From the NCBI GenBank assembly GCA_963834685.1, contig CAWICW010000011.1:27519-91518 (forward strand): a stretch of DNA of 64,000 bases. The letters are read 5' to 3'. The DNA comes from Palsa-504 sp963834685. Lineage in GTDB: Bacteria > Actinomycetota > Actinomycetes > Streptosporangiales > Streptosporangiaceae. Positions within the stretch are counted from its first letter, which is position 1. Every line of letters starts with the position of its first letter. A model generated the notes under the pieces. It made no database searches, was not told the DNA's origin, and worked only from the letters and a program-made list of their open reading frames with translations. This document shows positions 50,243-58,748 of the stretch, in pieces. Both the position numbers and the translations under genes were made by a program.

Positions 50243-51093
50243 CCGCCAGCACGAGCGCGAGGCCATCCCTCGCGATCGCCGCGCGGCGCGCATCGTTGCC
50301 GGGCGTGTGGCGGGTCGGATGGTCCCGCGGTCAGGTCGAGCTGAAGGCGTTCTTCCGCGAGCGCCAGTCGGTGGTGTTCATCTTCGCCATGCCGGCCGTC
50401 ATGCTGGTGCTGCTCGGAGCGATCTTCGGCACGCAGCGGGCTGGTCAGGGCTTCACCATCGGCGACCTGTACGTGGCGGGACTGGTCGGCGGCGGCGTGA
50501 TGGCCACCAGCTACCAGAACCTGGGCATGTCGATCGCGTTCGAGCGTGAGCGGTTCACGCTGAAGCGGCTGCGCGGCACGCCCATGCCCGCCGCCGCCTA
50601 TTTCACCGGGAAGATCATCCAGGTCCTGGTCGCCGCCACGGCCGAGGTGGCGGTGCTGCTGGGGGTCGGCGTGGCGTTCTACCATTTGCGGCTGCCGGGG
50701 TCGGCGGCCGCCTGGTGGACGTTCGCCTGGGTGTTCGTGCTCGGCGTGGCCGCCTGCTCGCTGCTCGGCATCGCGGCCAGCGGCATACCGCGCTCGGCGG
50801 CGCGTAACGGGGTGGCCGTGATCACCTTCCCGTTCGTCGTGCTGCAGTTCATTTCCGGGGTCTACGTCCCGTTCTTCCTGGTACCGCCGTGGCTGCGCGA
50901 TATCGCATCGGTGTTCCCGCTGGAATGGATGTGCCGCGGCATGCGCTCGGTGTTCGTGCCGCAGGCGATCGCCCTGGAGCCGGCGCACTCCTGGCAGCAC
51001 GGGCAGACCGCGCTGGTGCTATCGGCCTGGATCGGCGCAGGATTGGTGCTGTGCCTCACCACGTTCCGCTGGCAGAACCGGCAAGACAGATGA
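50239..51093 (+). CDS. ABC-2 exporter permease
   Basis: 284 residues from GTG 50239. Six membrane segments in the DrrB/ABC-2 layout: VVFIFAMPAVMLVLLGAIFG, LYVAGLVGGGVMATSYQNLG, VLVAATAEVAVLLGVGVAFY, WWTFAWVFVLGVAACSLLGI, VITFPFVVLQFISGVYVPFF and a last one after SWQHGQTALVLSAWIGAGLVL. Y-Q-N-L-G-M-S-I-A-F-E-R-E-R-F-T-L-K-R-L-R-G-T-P marks the conserved cytoplasmic loop. Start and stop both overlap the neighbouring genes by four bases. Confidence 0.88.
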   Translation: MTASTSARPSLAIAARRASLPGVWRVGWSRGQVELKAFFRERQSVVFIFAMPAVMLVLLGAIFGTQRAGQGFTIGDLYVAGLVGGGVMATSYQNLGMSIAFERERFTLKRLRGTPMPAAAYFTGKIIQVLVAATAEVAVLLGVGVAFYHLRLPGSAAAWWTFAWVFVLGVAACSLLGIAASGIPRSAARNGVAVITFPFVVLQFISGVYVPFFLVPPWLRDIASVFPLEWMCRGMRSVFVPQAIALEPAHSWQHGQTALVLSAWIGAGLVLCLTTFRWQNRQDR

Positions 51094-52274
51094 CCCAGCC
51101 GCAGGAATCGTGCGCTCCCGAGCCGGATCGCCGGAACGCCTGGCAAACCGGCGACGTGCGCTGGGATGCCTTTTACCTGCTGGTCTTCGCCGCCGTCCTG
51201 ACCATCGTGCTGGTCGCCACGCCCGGTTCGACGATCGCGGCGGGCGCGGCCATGGCCGCGCTCGTCCCCTGGTACCTGTTCGTCGGCCGGCCGATGTGGA
51301 CCGGCGGCCGCCGGGGCGCGGCGCGAGCGGCGATCTACGTCATCGGGCTGTTCGTGCTGTTCGGCATCGCGCAGAGCCAGAATCCCAATGTCTGGTTCCT
51401 CTCGCTCGCGATCGCCCCGCAATTCTTCAGCTTCCTGGACACCCGCCTGGCCATGGGGCTGGGCATCGCGCTGAACTTCCTCGCCGCGGCGCTGCTCGTG
51501 TACCGGTATCCCACGGCCGACACCGCGGCCGTGGCGTTCGCCGTCGCCACGGCGGCCGGCGGGTTCTCCGTCTTCTACGGGGCCTGGGTGTCACGGATCA
51601 TCGAGCAGAGCAGGGAGCGCGCCGCGATCATCGACCAGCTCGAGGCGACCAGGGCCGAGCTGGCGGCCGCACAGCACGAGGCCGGACGGATGGCCGAGCG
51701 GCAGCGGCTCGCCACCGACATCCACGACACCCTGGCCCAAGGCTTTACCAGCATCCTCATGCTGATCCAGGCGGCACAGGCCGACCTGGACGGCTCGCAT
51801 CCGCACGCGGGCGGGCACCTGGACCTCGCGGCCCGGACCGCCAGGGAGAACCTGGCCGAGGCGCGGGTGCTGGTGGAGGACCTGGCCCCGGCGCAGCTCG
51901 ACGGCGGCACGCTGCCGGACGCGCTGCGCAGGCTGTCACAGGCACCGGGCGTGGACGCGAGCTTCGGCCTGTCCGGCGCCCCGCGACCGCTGCCGATGGC
52001 GACCGAGGTCGTGCTGCTGCGCGTGTGCCAGGAGGCACTGGCCAACGTGCGCAAGCACGCCGATGCGCATGCGGCGACCGTACGCCTCGACTACGAGCCG
52101 GACGCGATCCGACTGGAGGTCAGCGACGACGGCGCCGGATTCGACCCGGTCCGCGTCAACGGCGGCTACGGCCTGCGCGGGATGCGAACCCGGGTCGCCG
52201 AGGCGGGCGGCACGCTGACCGTGCGCAGCTCGCCAGGCACGGGCACCCACGTCAGCGCCATAGTGCCGGCGTGA
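51090..52274 (+). CDS. NarL-type sensor histidine kinase
   Basis: 394 residues from ATG 51090. Five or so membrane segments in residues 30-160, a coiled-coil (RIIEQSRERAAIIDQLEATRAELAAAQHEAGRMAERQRLA), HisKA_3 with His212 in DIHDTLAQGFTSIL, and a HATPase (NVRKHADAHAAT, DDGAGFDP, GYGLRGMRTRVAEAGG). The short extracytoplasmic loops suggest sensing in the membrane, as in antibiotic-response kinases beside ABC exporters. It overlaps both neighbours by four bases. Confidence 0.9.
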   Translation: MTQPQESCAPEPDRRNAWQTGDVRWDAFYLLVFAAVLTIVLVATPGSTIAAGAAMAALVPWYLFVGRPMWTGGRRGAARAAIYVIGLFVLFGIAQSQNPNVWFLSLAIAPQFFSFLDTRLAMGLGIALNFLAAALLVYRYPTADTAAVAFAVATAAGGFSVFYGAWVSRIIEQSRERAAIIDQLEATRAELAAAQHEAGRMAERQRLATDIHDTLAQGFTSILMLIQAAQADLDGSHPHAGGHLDLAARTARENLAEARVLVEDLAPAQLDGGTLPDALRRLSQAPGVDASFGLSGAPRPLPMATEVVLLRVCQEALANVRKHADAHAATVRLDYEPDAIRLEVSDDGAGFDPVRVNGGYGLRGMRTRVAEAGGTLTVRSSPGTGTHVSAIVPA

Positions 52275-52912
52275 CCGCCATCCGCGTCCTGCTCGCCGAC
52301 GACCACCCGGTCGTCCGCGAGGGCCTGCGGGGCATGCTGGCCGCCGAACCCGACATCGAGGTGGTCGGCGAGGCAGCATCCGGTCCCGAGGCGGTGGCGC
52401 TCGCCGAGAGGCTACGGCCGGACGTGATCCTGATGGACCTGCGCATGCCAGGCGGCGACGGGGTGGAGGCCATCCGGCGCCTAGCCGGGACCACGGTCGT
52501 GGTACTGACCACGTACGACTCCGACGCCGACATCCTGCGCGCGGTCGAGGCCGGCGCGGCCGGCTACCTCCTGAAGGACACGCCACGTGCGCTGCTGGCC
52601 GACCGCGTGCGGGCCGCGGCGCGGGGCGAGACCGTGCTCGCGCCCGCGGTGGCCGGCCGCCTGTTCGGCCGAATGCGCGGCGATTCCGCCACCCGGACAG
52701 AGCAGCTCTCGGCCCGGGAAACCGAGGTCCTCACGCTGGTCGCGCGCGGGCTGACGAACGCCGAGATCGGGCGCAAGCTCTACGTCGGCGAGACCACGGT
52801 GAAGACGCATCTGCTGCGGGCCTGCGCCAAGCTCGGCGTCTCCGGCCGGACCGCGGCGGTGACCAAGGCGATCGAGACGGGCGCGCTGCCCGCGCCTGGC
52901 CAGGCCACATAA
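52271..52912 (+). CDS. NarL/FixJ-type response regulator
   Basis: 213 residues from GTG 52271. Receiver domain with the acidic pair DD (residues 10-11), phospho-Asp56 in VILMDLRMPGG, Thr in VVLTTYDSD and Lys in YLLKDTPR; C-terminal LuxR helix-turn-helix (LSARETEVLTLVARGLTNAEIG, VGETTVKTHLLRACAKLGVSGR). It likely activates the upstream exporter genes in response to the kinase at 51090. Confidence 0.93.
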   Translation: MTAIRVLLADDHPVVREGLRGMLAAEPDIEVVGEAASGPEAVALAERLRPDVILMDLRMPGGDGVEAIRRLAGTTVVVLTTYDSDADILRAVEAGAAGYLLKDTPRALLADRVRAAARGETVLAPAVAGRLFGRMRGDSATRTEQLSARETEVLTLVARGLTNAEIGRKLYVGETTVKTHLLRACAKLGVSGRTAAVTKAIETGALPAPGQAT

Positions 52913-52959
52913 TCAACTGGGCCACCCCCGGCAGCAACCATCTCCGCGAAGCAGCTTGC

Positions 52960-52991
52960 GAAACGCTGCACAAAGCGTTTCCGCGGAAACG
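52960..52991. promoter_or_regulatory. Three GAAACG half-sites (operator-like) before the methyltransferase
   Basis: GAAACGC (52960-52966), GCGTTTC (52975-52981) inverted, and GAAACG again (52986-52991); 52976-52991 is a perfect 16-bp palindrome CGTTTCCGCGGAAACG. It lies 23 bases upstream of the GTG at 53014. Confidence 0.55.
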
Positions 52992-53013
52992 TGGCGATGG
53001 ATACGGTCGTGGC

Positions 53014-53748
53014 GTGCCCGATGCGATCTTTGCCGACCCTCGCCTGGCACGCCTCTATGACACCTTCGACGGGCCGCGCGATGACCTGGCCGCCTACGTC
53101 GGTATGGCGGCAGAACTTGACGCGGACTGTGTGCTGGACGTGGGCTGCGGGACCGGATGCCTGGCCATCCTGCTGGCCGCGACCGGCCGTACCGTGCTGG
53201 GCGCCGACCCGGCCGCGGCCTCACTCGACGTAGCCAGGTCCAAGGACGAGAACGCCGCGGTCACCTGGATCCACGGCGATGCCGCCGCGGTACCGGCGGC
53301 CAGTGCCGATCTGGCGGTGATGACCGGGAACGTGGCCCAGGTCTTCCTCAGCGACGCGGACTGGGCGCATGCACTCCAGGCCATCGGCGCCGCACTTCGC
53401 CCGCGCGGGTACCTGATCTTCGAAACCCGGCGTCCCGGACGCCGGGCATGGGAGGACTGGGCGGATGAGACCGGCCCGGTCCGCCGTGACGTTCCCGGCA
53501 GCGGCCTGGTCGAGCGGCGTCTCGAGGTCACCGCCGTAGACCTTCCGTTCGTCTCGTTCCGCTACACCTATACCTTCCTGGCCGACGGCGCGGTCATCAC
53601 CTCGGACTCCACCCTGCGGTTCCGGGAACGCGACGAGGTGGAATCGAGCCTGGCCGCCCAGGGCTACCGGGTCCTGGACGTGCGGGACGCCCCGGATCGC
53701 CCGGGCCGCGAGTTCGTGTTCATCACCGAGCGCACGATCAGACGGTGA
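53014..53748 (+). CDS. SAM-dependent methyltransferase
   Basis: 244 residues from GTG 53014. Class I Rossmann methyltransferase: DCVLDVGCGTGCLAILLA (motif I, SAM-binding), GADPAAASLDVAR (motif II acidic), WIHGDAAAVP, ADLAVMTGNVAQVFLSD and LRPRGYLIFETRRP. The C-terminal half resembles methyltransferases acting on small molecules. Substrate unknown. It converges on the GH25 gene with an 11-base overlap of stops. Confidence 0.85.
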   Translation: MPDAIFADPRLARLYDTFDGPRDDLAAYVGMAAELDADCVLDVGCGTGCLAILLAATGRTVLGADPAAASLDVARSKDENAAVTWIHGDAAAVPAASADLAVMTGNVAQVFLSDADWAHALQAIGAALRPRGYLIFETRRPGRRAWEDWADETGPVRRDVPGSGLVERRLEVTAVDLPFVSFRYTYTFLADGAVITSDSTLRFRERDEVESSLAAQGYRVLDVRDAPDRPGREFVFITERTIRR

Positions 53749-54853
53749 CCTTTATCGATGCATGCGGGGGCGCTACGGGGCTTCCGTTGGCCCAGACCAG
53801 GATGTTGTAGGTCCAGCCGGCCACCAGGCCGGTCAGGACCACAGAATTGGTGGCCGGCGTCTCGTGGACGTAAACCTCGCCGTTCAGGCCGACCGCCTCG
53901 ACGGTATAGCTCGCCACTGCCGTGCCGCCGACGGTGACCGCGTCCCAGTTGACGGCCAGGCTTACCGAGCCGGCCGCCAGCCCGGTCGGCGCCGGGTACG
54001 GCACAGCGCCGCCGGGATTCTCGTTGAGAGCGGACCACGTTTGCGGACCGACGATCCCGTCGACGGTCAGCTTCTGCTCGGCCTGGAACGCCTTGACCGC
54101 GGCCAGGGTGGCGGGACCGAAGTCGCCGTCGACGGTGAGTGTCGCACCCCAGACATTCAGCCGGGTCTGCAGGGTCTGGACCGCCGACCCGGTATCGCCT
54201 TCGGTGAGCGTCGGGGTCGGGTTGCCGCCGGTCTGGGCGCCGTTCGAGACCTTGGCCTGGAAGTCGGCCAGCGTGCCCTGGTATGCGTTCATATCCACGT
54301 TAGTGACTCCGTTAAGCGACGCGCTTGAGGTGTACTGCCAGATGACCGGGGTCATGCCGCCGTAGGCGGCCCAGCCGGGCCCGGTGTCACTGTAGCCGGT
54401 GTAATCGGAGGACACGAGCAGCATGCCGAGGCCCATGACCGAGGACAGCGAAGCCTGGCCCAGGTTGCCCTGCCAGTACCAGTGCGGGAGGTACAACAGG
54501 TAGACGGTGCCGCCAAGCGCCCGGTATTCGTTGATGAAGTCCACGACGTCGGAAATCTGCGGTGCCGACGCGATCGTCCCGTTAGCGTTGTAGGTCGGTT
54601 CGCAGTCGATCATCAACGGCACTTCGCTGCCCACCAGCCCGTGGGCGTATGATGCCTGGCCGGCGCCATTGCCTGCGTGCAGGAAGTGATAGGCGCAGAA
54701 ATAAGCGCCGGCGTTGGCGGCGCGCACCTTGGCGGCGGCATAGTCCGGGTTGGTGTAGTCGTTATTTTCCGTCGCCTTGACCATGGCAATAACACAGCCA
54801 GAAAAACTGATGCCAGCCTGATAATCGGAAACATCAGGGTAAAAAATGGTCAT
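53738..54853 (-). CDS. GH25 lysozyme-like hydrolase with peptidoglycan-binding and FN3-like domains
   Basis: 371 residues from ATG 54853 with GGGAGGG upstream. GH25 barrel in residues 1-200: FYPDVSDYQ, MVKATENNDYTNPDYA, YHFLHAG and the D-x-E catalytic pair (Asp83, Glu85) in MIDCEPTY. Residues about 215-280 form a peptidoglycan-binding_1 domain (LTEGDTGSAVQTLQTRLN, VDGDFGPATLAAVKAFQ, VDGIVGPQTWSAL), and the last 80 an FN3-like fold (PTGLAAGSVSLAVNWDAV). No signal peptide, which fits an endolysin-like or leaderless cell-wall hydrolase. Confidence 0.85.
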   Translation of the reverse strand: MTIFYPDVSDYQAGISFSGCVIAMVKATENNDYTNPDYAAAKVRAANAGAYFCAYHFLHAGNGAGQASYAHGLVGSEVPLMIDCEPTYNANGTIASAPQISDVVDFINEYRALGGTVYLLYLPHWYWQGNLGQASLSSVMGLGMLLVSSDYTGYSDTGPGWAAYGGMTPVIWQYTSSASLNGVTNVDMNAYQGTLADFQAKVSNGAQTGGNPTPTLTEGDTGSAVQTLQTRLNVWGATLTVDGDFGPATLAAVKAFQAEQKLTVDGIVGPQTWSALNENPGGAVPYPAPTGLAAGSVSLAVNWDAVTVGGTAVASYTVEAVGLNGEVYVHETPATNSVVLTGLVAGWTYNILVWANGSPVAPPHASIKVTV

Positions 54854-55163
54854 CTTGCCCTCCCTTATCATGAAGGTTCGCGCCCAGCGGCCGGCCATGC
54901 CGCCGCGTTCAAGCCAGCCACAGGCCGATCTCGTCGGACTGACGTTACCGCCGACCGCCGTCGTCTCGAAGTGCGAACCGGCGCATGCGCGGCCGGCGTA
55001 TCCGGCCGAGCGCGAGCGGCTGGCACTTTGACGGCTGGTCGCCGCACATCCTCACCTGACGGAGGCTGGAGACTCGCGGCAGATACCCCCCGCGGCCACC
55101 CGGTTGGGCCAGTCCGGGGTATGTGACATGCGGGGCCCGGAGCACGCACCACGCTCCGTTCGG
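54854..55163. other. Gap of about 310 bases
   Basis: No gene supported. It contains the promoter side of the GH25 gene and, at its end, the half-palindrome at 55148-55163. Confidence 0.4.
55148..55163. repeat. Half copy of the long palindrome
   Basis: ACCACGCTCCGTTCGG, abutting the stop of the 55164 gene; matches the left arms at 32713 and 36575 at 14 of 16 positions. No right arm follows. Confidence 0.6.
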
Positions 55164-55688
55164 TCAAAAGATCTTGGTCAGTAGCCAGAACACGGCCGCA
55201 GTGCCCGTGCCGTAGGCCAGGTGGCCGCTCAGGTCCCAGGCCAGGGTCTTCGCGTCGTACTCCAGGAGTGGCTTGTACAGCCCGGCCGCCGGCAGGGCGA
55301 TGTAGTCGTTGGCGAAGACCGCGGCGCCGAAGGGCAGGCCGTACGCGGGGTGCGGCGCGGGCAGTGATCCGGCCAGGACGCCGTAGGCCGCGCCCGCCGC
55401 CGATCCGTAGGCCCAGTGCACGGCGGTGCTGATCGGCCAGGCCGAGCGGTCGGGGAGTTTGCTCTGGGTGAAGCCCTCGATGAGGCGCTTAGCCACCTGG
55501 CCCGGGGCCGGGGCCGTCTCCCAGCTGTCGATCGGCGCGAATTCCCAGGCCAGCGGGCCTTCGGTGCCGCCCGCGCGGCGGTGCTTCAGGTACTGGACGG
55601 CGTCCAGGCAGACAGTCCCCACGGCGCCGGCCAGCAGGCCGGCGGCGACGGCCGCCAGGGGGGTCAGCGGGTGCTTCCGGGTACGCAT
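55164..55688 (-). CDS. Hypothetical membrane protein (DUF1440/YagU-like)
   Basis: 174 residues. N-terminal LAAVAAGLLAGAVGTVCLDAVQYLKHRRAGG, then WEFAPIDSWETAPAPGQVAKRLIEG, then AVHWAYGSAAGAAYGVLAGSL, GLPFGAAVFANDYIALPAAGLY and HLAYGTGTAAVFWLLT. Four or so hydrophobic segments with W-x-Y-G-x-x-x-G patterns resemble the DUF1440 inner-membrane family. Role unknown. The half-palindrome lies directly after its stop. Confidence 0.65.
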   Translation of the reverse strand: MRTRKHPLTPLAAVAAGLLAGAVGTVCLDAVQYLKHRRAGGTEGPLAWEFAPIDSWETAPAPGQVAKRLIEGFTQSKLPDRSAWPISTAVHWAYGSAAGAAYGVLAGSLPAPHPAYGLPFGAAVFANDYIALPAAGLYKPLLEYDAKTLAWDLSGHLAYGTGTAAVFWLLTKIF

Positions 55689-55706
55689 GGCAAGCCTCCA
55701 GTCGGA

Positions 55707-55880
55707 TCAGGGCGCGAGCCAGGCCAGGGCCGCGGCGAGCAGGGCCTCGGTGCCGGCACGCTGGGCGGTGCGGTGCTCTTGGTGGGAGAGTTCGGGGTGG
55801 CGGTGCAGGTCCTGGTAGAAGGCCTCCTGGTCGGGCCGCAGGGCCTCGTAGCCGACCAGGATCTCGTCGATGGCAGCCAT
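55707..55880 (-). pseudogene. M20 amidohydrolase, N-terminal remnant
   Basis: 57 residues from ATG 55880: YEALRPDQEAFYQDLHRHPELSHQEHRTAQ is the start of an M20/aminoacylase-type peptidase (LHRHPELS); after it the frame drifts and stops. Full proteins are 400 residues. RBS GGCAGGAG and the overlap with the BI-1 stop (TGATG) show it was the second gene of that operon. Confidence 0.65.
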
Positions 55881-56542
55881 CACCGCTCCTGCCCGCCGGA
55901 GAAGATCTCCAGGAAGAACAGGAATACGTTCAGCACGTCGAGGAAGATCGACGCGGCCAGGAACGGCGCGGAGGTGATGTCCTGGTTGGTGCGCAGCCGC
56001 TGGAAGTCGAACATGGTGAACCCGGCGAAGATGACCAGGCCGAGCACGGAGTAGACCAGTGCGCCGGCCGGGATGTGCACGAAGATCAGGACGATGCCGA
56101 ACACGATCAGCGCCACCAGCGCCCAGAAGCTCACCCGGGCGATCACCGTCAGGTCCCGCCGGGTAGCGTAGCCCGCGGCGCCGAACCCGGCGATGAACAG
56201 CGCGGTCGCCCCGCCGGCCTGCCACAGGGCGCGCGGGTCCATGCTGCCGTAGTAGGCGATGGTCGGTGCCACGGCCAGCCCGATCAGCAGCCCGAACGCG
56301 GCGAGCAGCCCGACAGTGAGCTGTACCGAGCGGCGGGCGGCGAACCGCATGGCGATCAGGCAGGCGAAGGCGGCGATGAACGCGACGATGCCCACTCCGC
56401 CGGTCAGGTTGCGGCCCAGCCAGGCGCCGAGCGCGAACAACGCGGCGGTGGCCGCGACGTAGCCCATCGTCTGGGAGAACAGGGCGTGGGTCTGGCCGCG
56501 GGCCGCCGTCCCCATCTGCTGGTAGGTGAGGGTGTCGCTCAT
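55880..56542 (-). CDS. Bax inhibitor-1 (BI-1/YccA) family membrane protein
   Basis: 220 residues, ATG with AGAAAGGAG upstream. Seven membrane segments: TMGYVAATAALFALGAWLG, VGIVAFIAAFACLIAMRFAA, LTVGLLAAFGLLIGLAVAPTI, ATALFIAGFGAAGYATRRDL and so on, ending in the family-typical FTMFDFQRLRTNQ and SIFLDVLNVFLFFLEIFSG. Members leak ions or affect protease FtsH quality control. The downstream M20 gene is a remnant. Confidence 0.9.
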   Translation of the reverse strand: MSDTLTYQQMGTAARGQTHALFSQTMGYVAATAALFALGAWLGRNLTGGVGIVAFIAAFACLIAMRFAARRSVQLTVGLLAAFGLLIGLAVAPTIAYYGSMDPRALWQAGGATALFIAGFGAAGYATRRDLTVIARVSFWALVALIVFGIVLIFVHIPAGALVYSVLGLVIFAGFTMFDFQRLRTNQDITSAPFLAASIFLDVLNVFLFFLEIFSGGQER

Positions 56543-56741
56543 CGTGTCCGGCTCCTTTCTTTATTTCGGTGGTCCTGGTATCTAGGGTCGCGTACCGGGG
56601 TGGCCGGGCGCACCCGGGCCTATACCTGGCTCATGCCCTGGTCTTCACCCCGGGGAACCCGGTCCAGAGTCTTCCACTGGTGCGGCCGGCCGTTCCGGGC
56701 GGGATAGTGGTGTTAGTCAGCGTGGCAGGAAGGAGCACGAG

Positions 56742-58476
56742 ATGGCGACCACGGTAGCCGATGTGATGGTGGCGACGCTGCGAGCGTCCGGGGTGCGGCG
56801 GGTATACGGGATCCCGGGCGACTCGCTGAACGGGTTCACCGACGCACTGCGCCGGGACGGCACGATCGCCTGGGAGCATGTCCGGCACGAGGAGACGGCC
56901 GGGTTCGCGGCGGCCGCGGAGGCGAGCCTGACCGGGAGCTGGCGGTGTGCGCGGCCAGCTGCGGACCGGGCAACCTGCACCTGATCAACGGCCTGTTCGA
57001 CGCCAACCGCAGCGGGGTCCCGGTGCTGGCCATCGCCGCGCACATCCCGGCCGAGGAAATCGGCGGAGAGTACTTCCAGGAGACCCACCCGCAGGACCTG
57101 TTCCGCGAGTGCAGCGTGTACTGCGAGCTGATCAGCACCCACGAGCAGCTCCCGCGGATCCTGCAGATCGCGATGCGCGCGGCGCTGGCCCGGGGCGGGG
57201 TGGCGGTGGTCGTCGTGCCGGGCGGGACGTTCCTGGACGACGCGCGGGGGCCGGGGAGCCGGTGCCGATCCGGGCGGCGGCGTCGGTGGTCCGGCCCGGC
57301 GATTCCGCGCTCGTGGACGCGGCTTCGGCGCTGAATGCGGCCGGCTCGGTGACGATCTTGGCCGGGGCGGGGTGTGCCGGGGCGCATTCACAATTGATCG
57401 CGCTAGCCGGGGCGTTGAAGGCTCCGGTGGTGCACGCGTTCCGCGGCAAGGAGTTCGTCGAGTACGACAACCCGTATGACGTGGGGATGACCGGGCTGAT
57501 CGGGTTCGCCTCGGGGTACCGGGCCATGGAGCACTGCGACGCGCTGGTCATGCTCGGCACCGACTTCCCGTACCGGCCGTTCCTCCCCGAGGGTGTCCCG
57601 GTGATCCAGGTGGACGTGCGCGGTGAGCGGATCGGACGGCGAGTGCCGGTCGCTTTCCCCTTGGCGGGCACGGTCCGGGACACGGTCGACGCGCTGCTGC
57701 CGCTGCTGGTGCCCAAGGACGACTCGGCGCACCTGGACCGGATGACCGCGCACTACCGGCGGGCCAGGGGCCGGCTGGACAAGCTGGCCCGCGACCGGCG
57801 GAACGAATCGCCGCTGCACCCGCAGTTCGTCGCGGCCACCATCGACCGGCTGGCCGCCGCGGACGCGGTGTTCACCGCCGACGTCGGCACGCCGTGCATC
57901 TGGGCCGCCCGTTACCTGCGGATGAACGGCACCCGCCGGCTGGTCGGCTCGTTCAACCACGGCTCCATGGCCAACGCCCTGCCGCACGCCATCGGGGCCC
58001 AGGCCAGCCACCCCGGCCGACAGGTCGTCGCCCTGTCCGGCGACGGCGGCATCGCGATGCTGCTCGGCGAGCTGCTCACGCTGCGCCAGCGGCACCTGCC
58101 GGTCAAGGTCGTGGTGTTCAACAACGGCGCGCTCTCGTTCGTGGAGCTGGAGATGAAGGCGGCCGGCATCGTCACCTACGGCACCGACCTGGACAACCCC
58201 GACTTCGCCGGGATCGCGAAGGCGGCCGGGCTGTTCGGCGTCCGGGTGGACAAGGCCGGCCAGCTGGAAGACGCGCTCCGGGCGGCGTTCGAGCACGACG
58301 GCCCGGCACTGGTCGAGGTGGTAACCGCCCGGTACGAGCTGTCCCTGCCGCCCAAGCTCACCTACGGCCAGATCAAGGGCTTTACCCTGTACGCGACCAG
58401 GACCATCCTGTCCGGCGAGGGCGAGGAACTGGTCGAGCTCACCAAGACCAACCTGCGCGAACTCGAGGTCGAGTAA
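56742..58476 (+). pseudogene. Pyruvate dehydrogenase (quinone)/PoxB-like TPP enzyme, two frameshifts
   Basis: From ATG 56742 the frame gives TTVADVMVATLRASGVRRVYGIPGDSLNGFTDALRRDG with the activating Glu in EHVRHEETAGFAAAAEASL, then breaks near 56936 where one G is missing (accggg|agctggcg). The next frame, CAASCGPGNLHLINGLFDANRS to VVVVPGGTFLDDA, breaks near 57250 in a G run. The third frame is intact to the stop with SGDGGIAMLLGELLTL...FNNGALSFVELEMKAAG and the PoxB ending. All parts of a 570-residue enzyme are present, so two base changes separate it from a working gene; sequencing error is possible. Confidence 0.8.
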
Positions 58477-58479
58477 CCG

Positions 58480-58620
58480 GCGCTCCTTCTCGCAGTTGAC
58501 GATGTTGTAGACCAGGTCGCTCATCTCGGAGAGCATGTGCGCCACCCGGTCGTGATCGCCGGCCATCCGCCGGACCATGTCCAGGTCCCCGCCGGCCGAG
58601 AACGCCTTGCCCGCCCCCCG
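58480..58620 (-). pseudogene. Enoyl-CoA hydratase/isomerase remnant
   Basis: GKAFSAGGDLDMVRRMAGDHDRVAHMLSEMSDLVYNIVNCEK is the oxyanion-hole region of crotonase-family proteins. It is cut on both sides, ending against the PoxB-like gene's 3' end and, upstream, against an alcohol-dehydrogenase remnant. Confidence 0.65.
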
Positions 58621-58628
58621 GTGATCAC

Positions 58629-58748
58629 GGGACGATCACCCCGCACATCGCGGCCCCTCTGCCGCTGACCGAGGCAAGCCAGGCCCTGGCCATGACCGGC
58701 GCCCGGGCGGTCCGCGGCAAGGCCGTGCTGGTGCCGGTCATGGCGTGA
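58629..58748 (+). pseudogene. Zinc-type alcohol dehydrogenase/quinone oxidoreductase, C-terminal remnant
   Basis: TITPHIAAPLPLTEASQALAMTGARAVRGKAVLVPVM ends at TGA 58746-58748, the usual C-terminus of medium-chain quinone oxidoreductases (L-x-x-A-x-x-A-H/L...GK-x-VL-x-P). Only about 39 codons remain. Confidence 0.6.
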
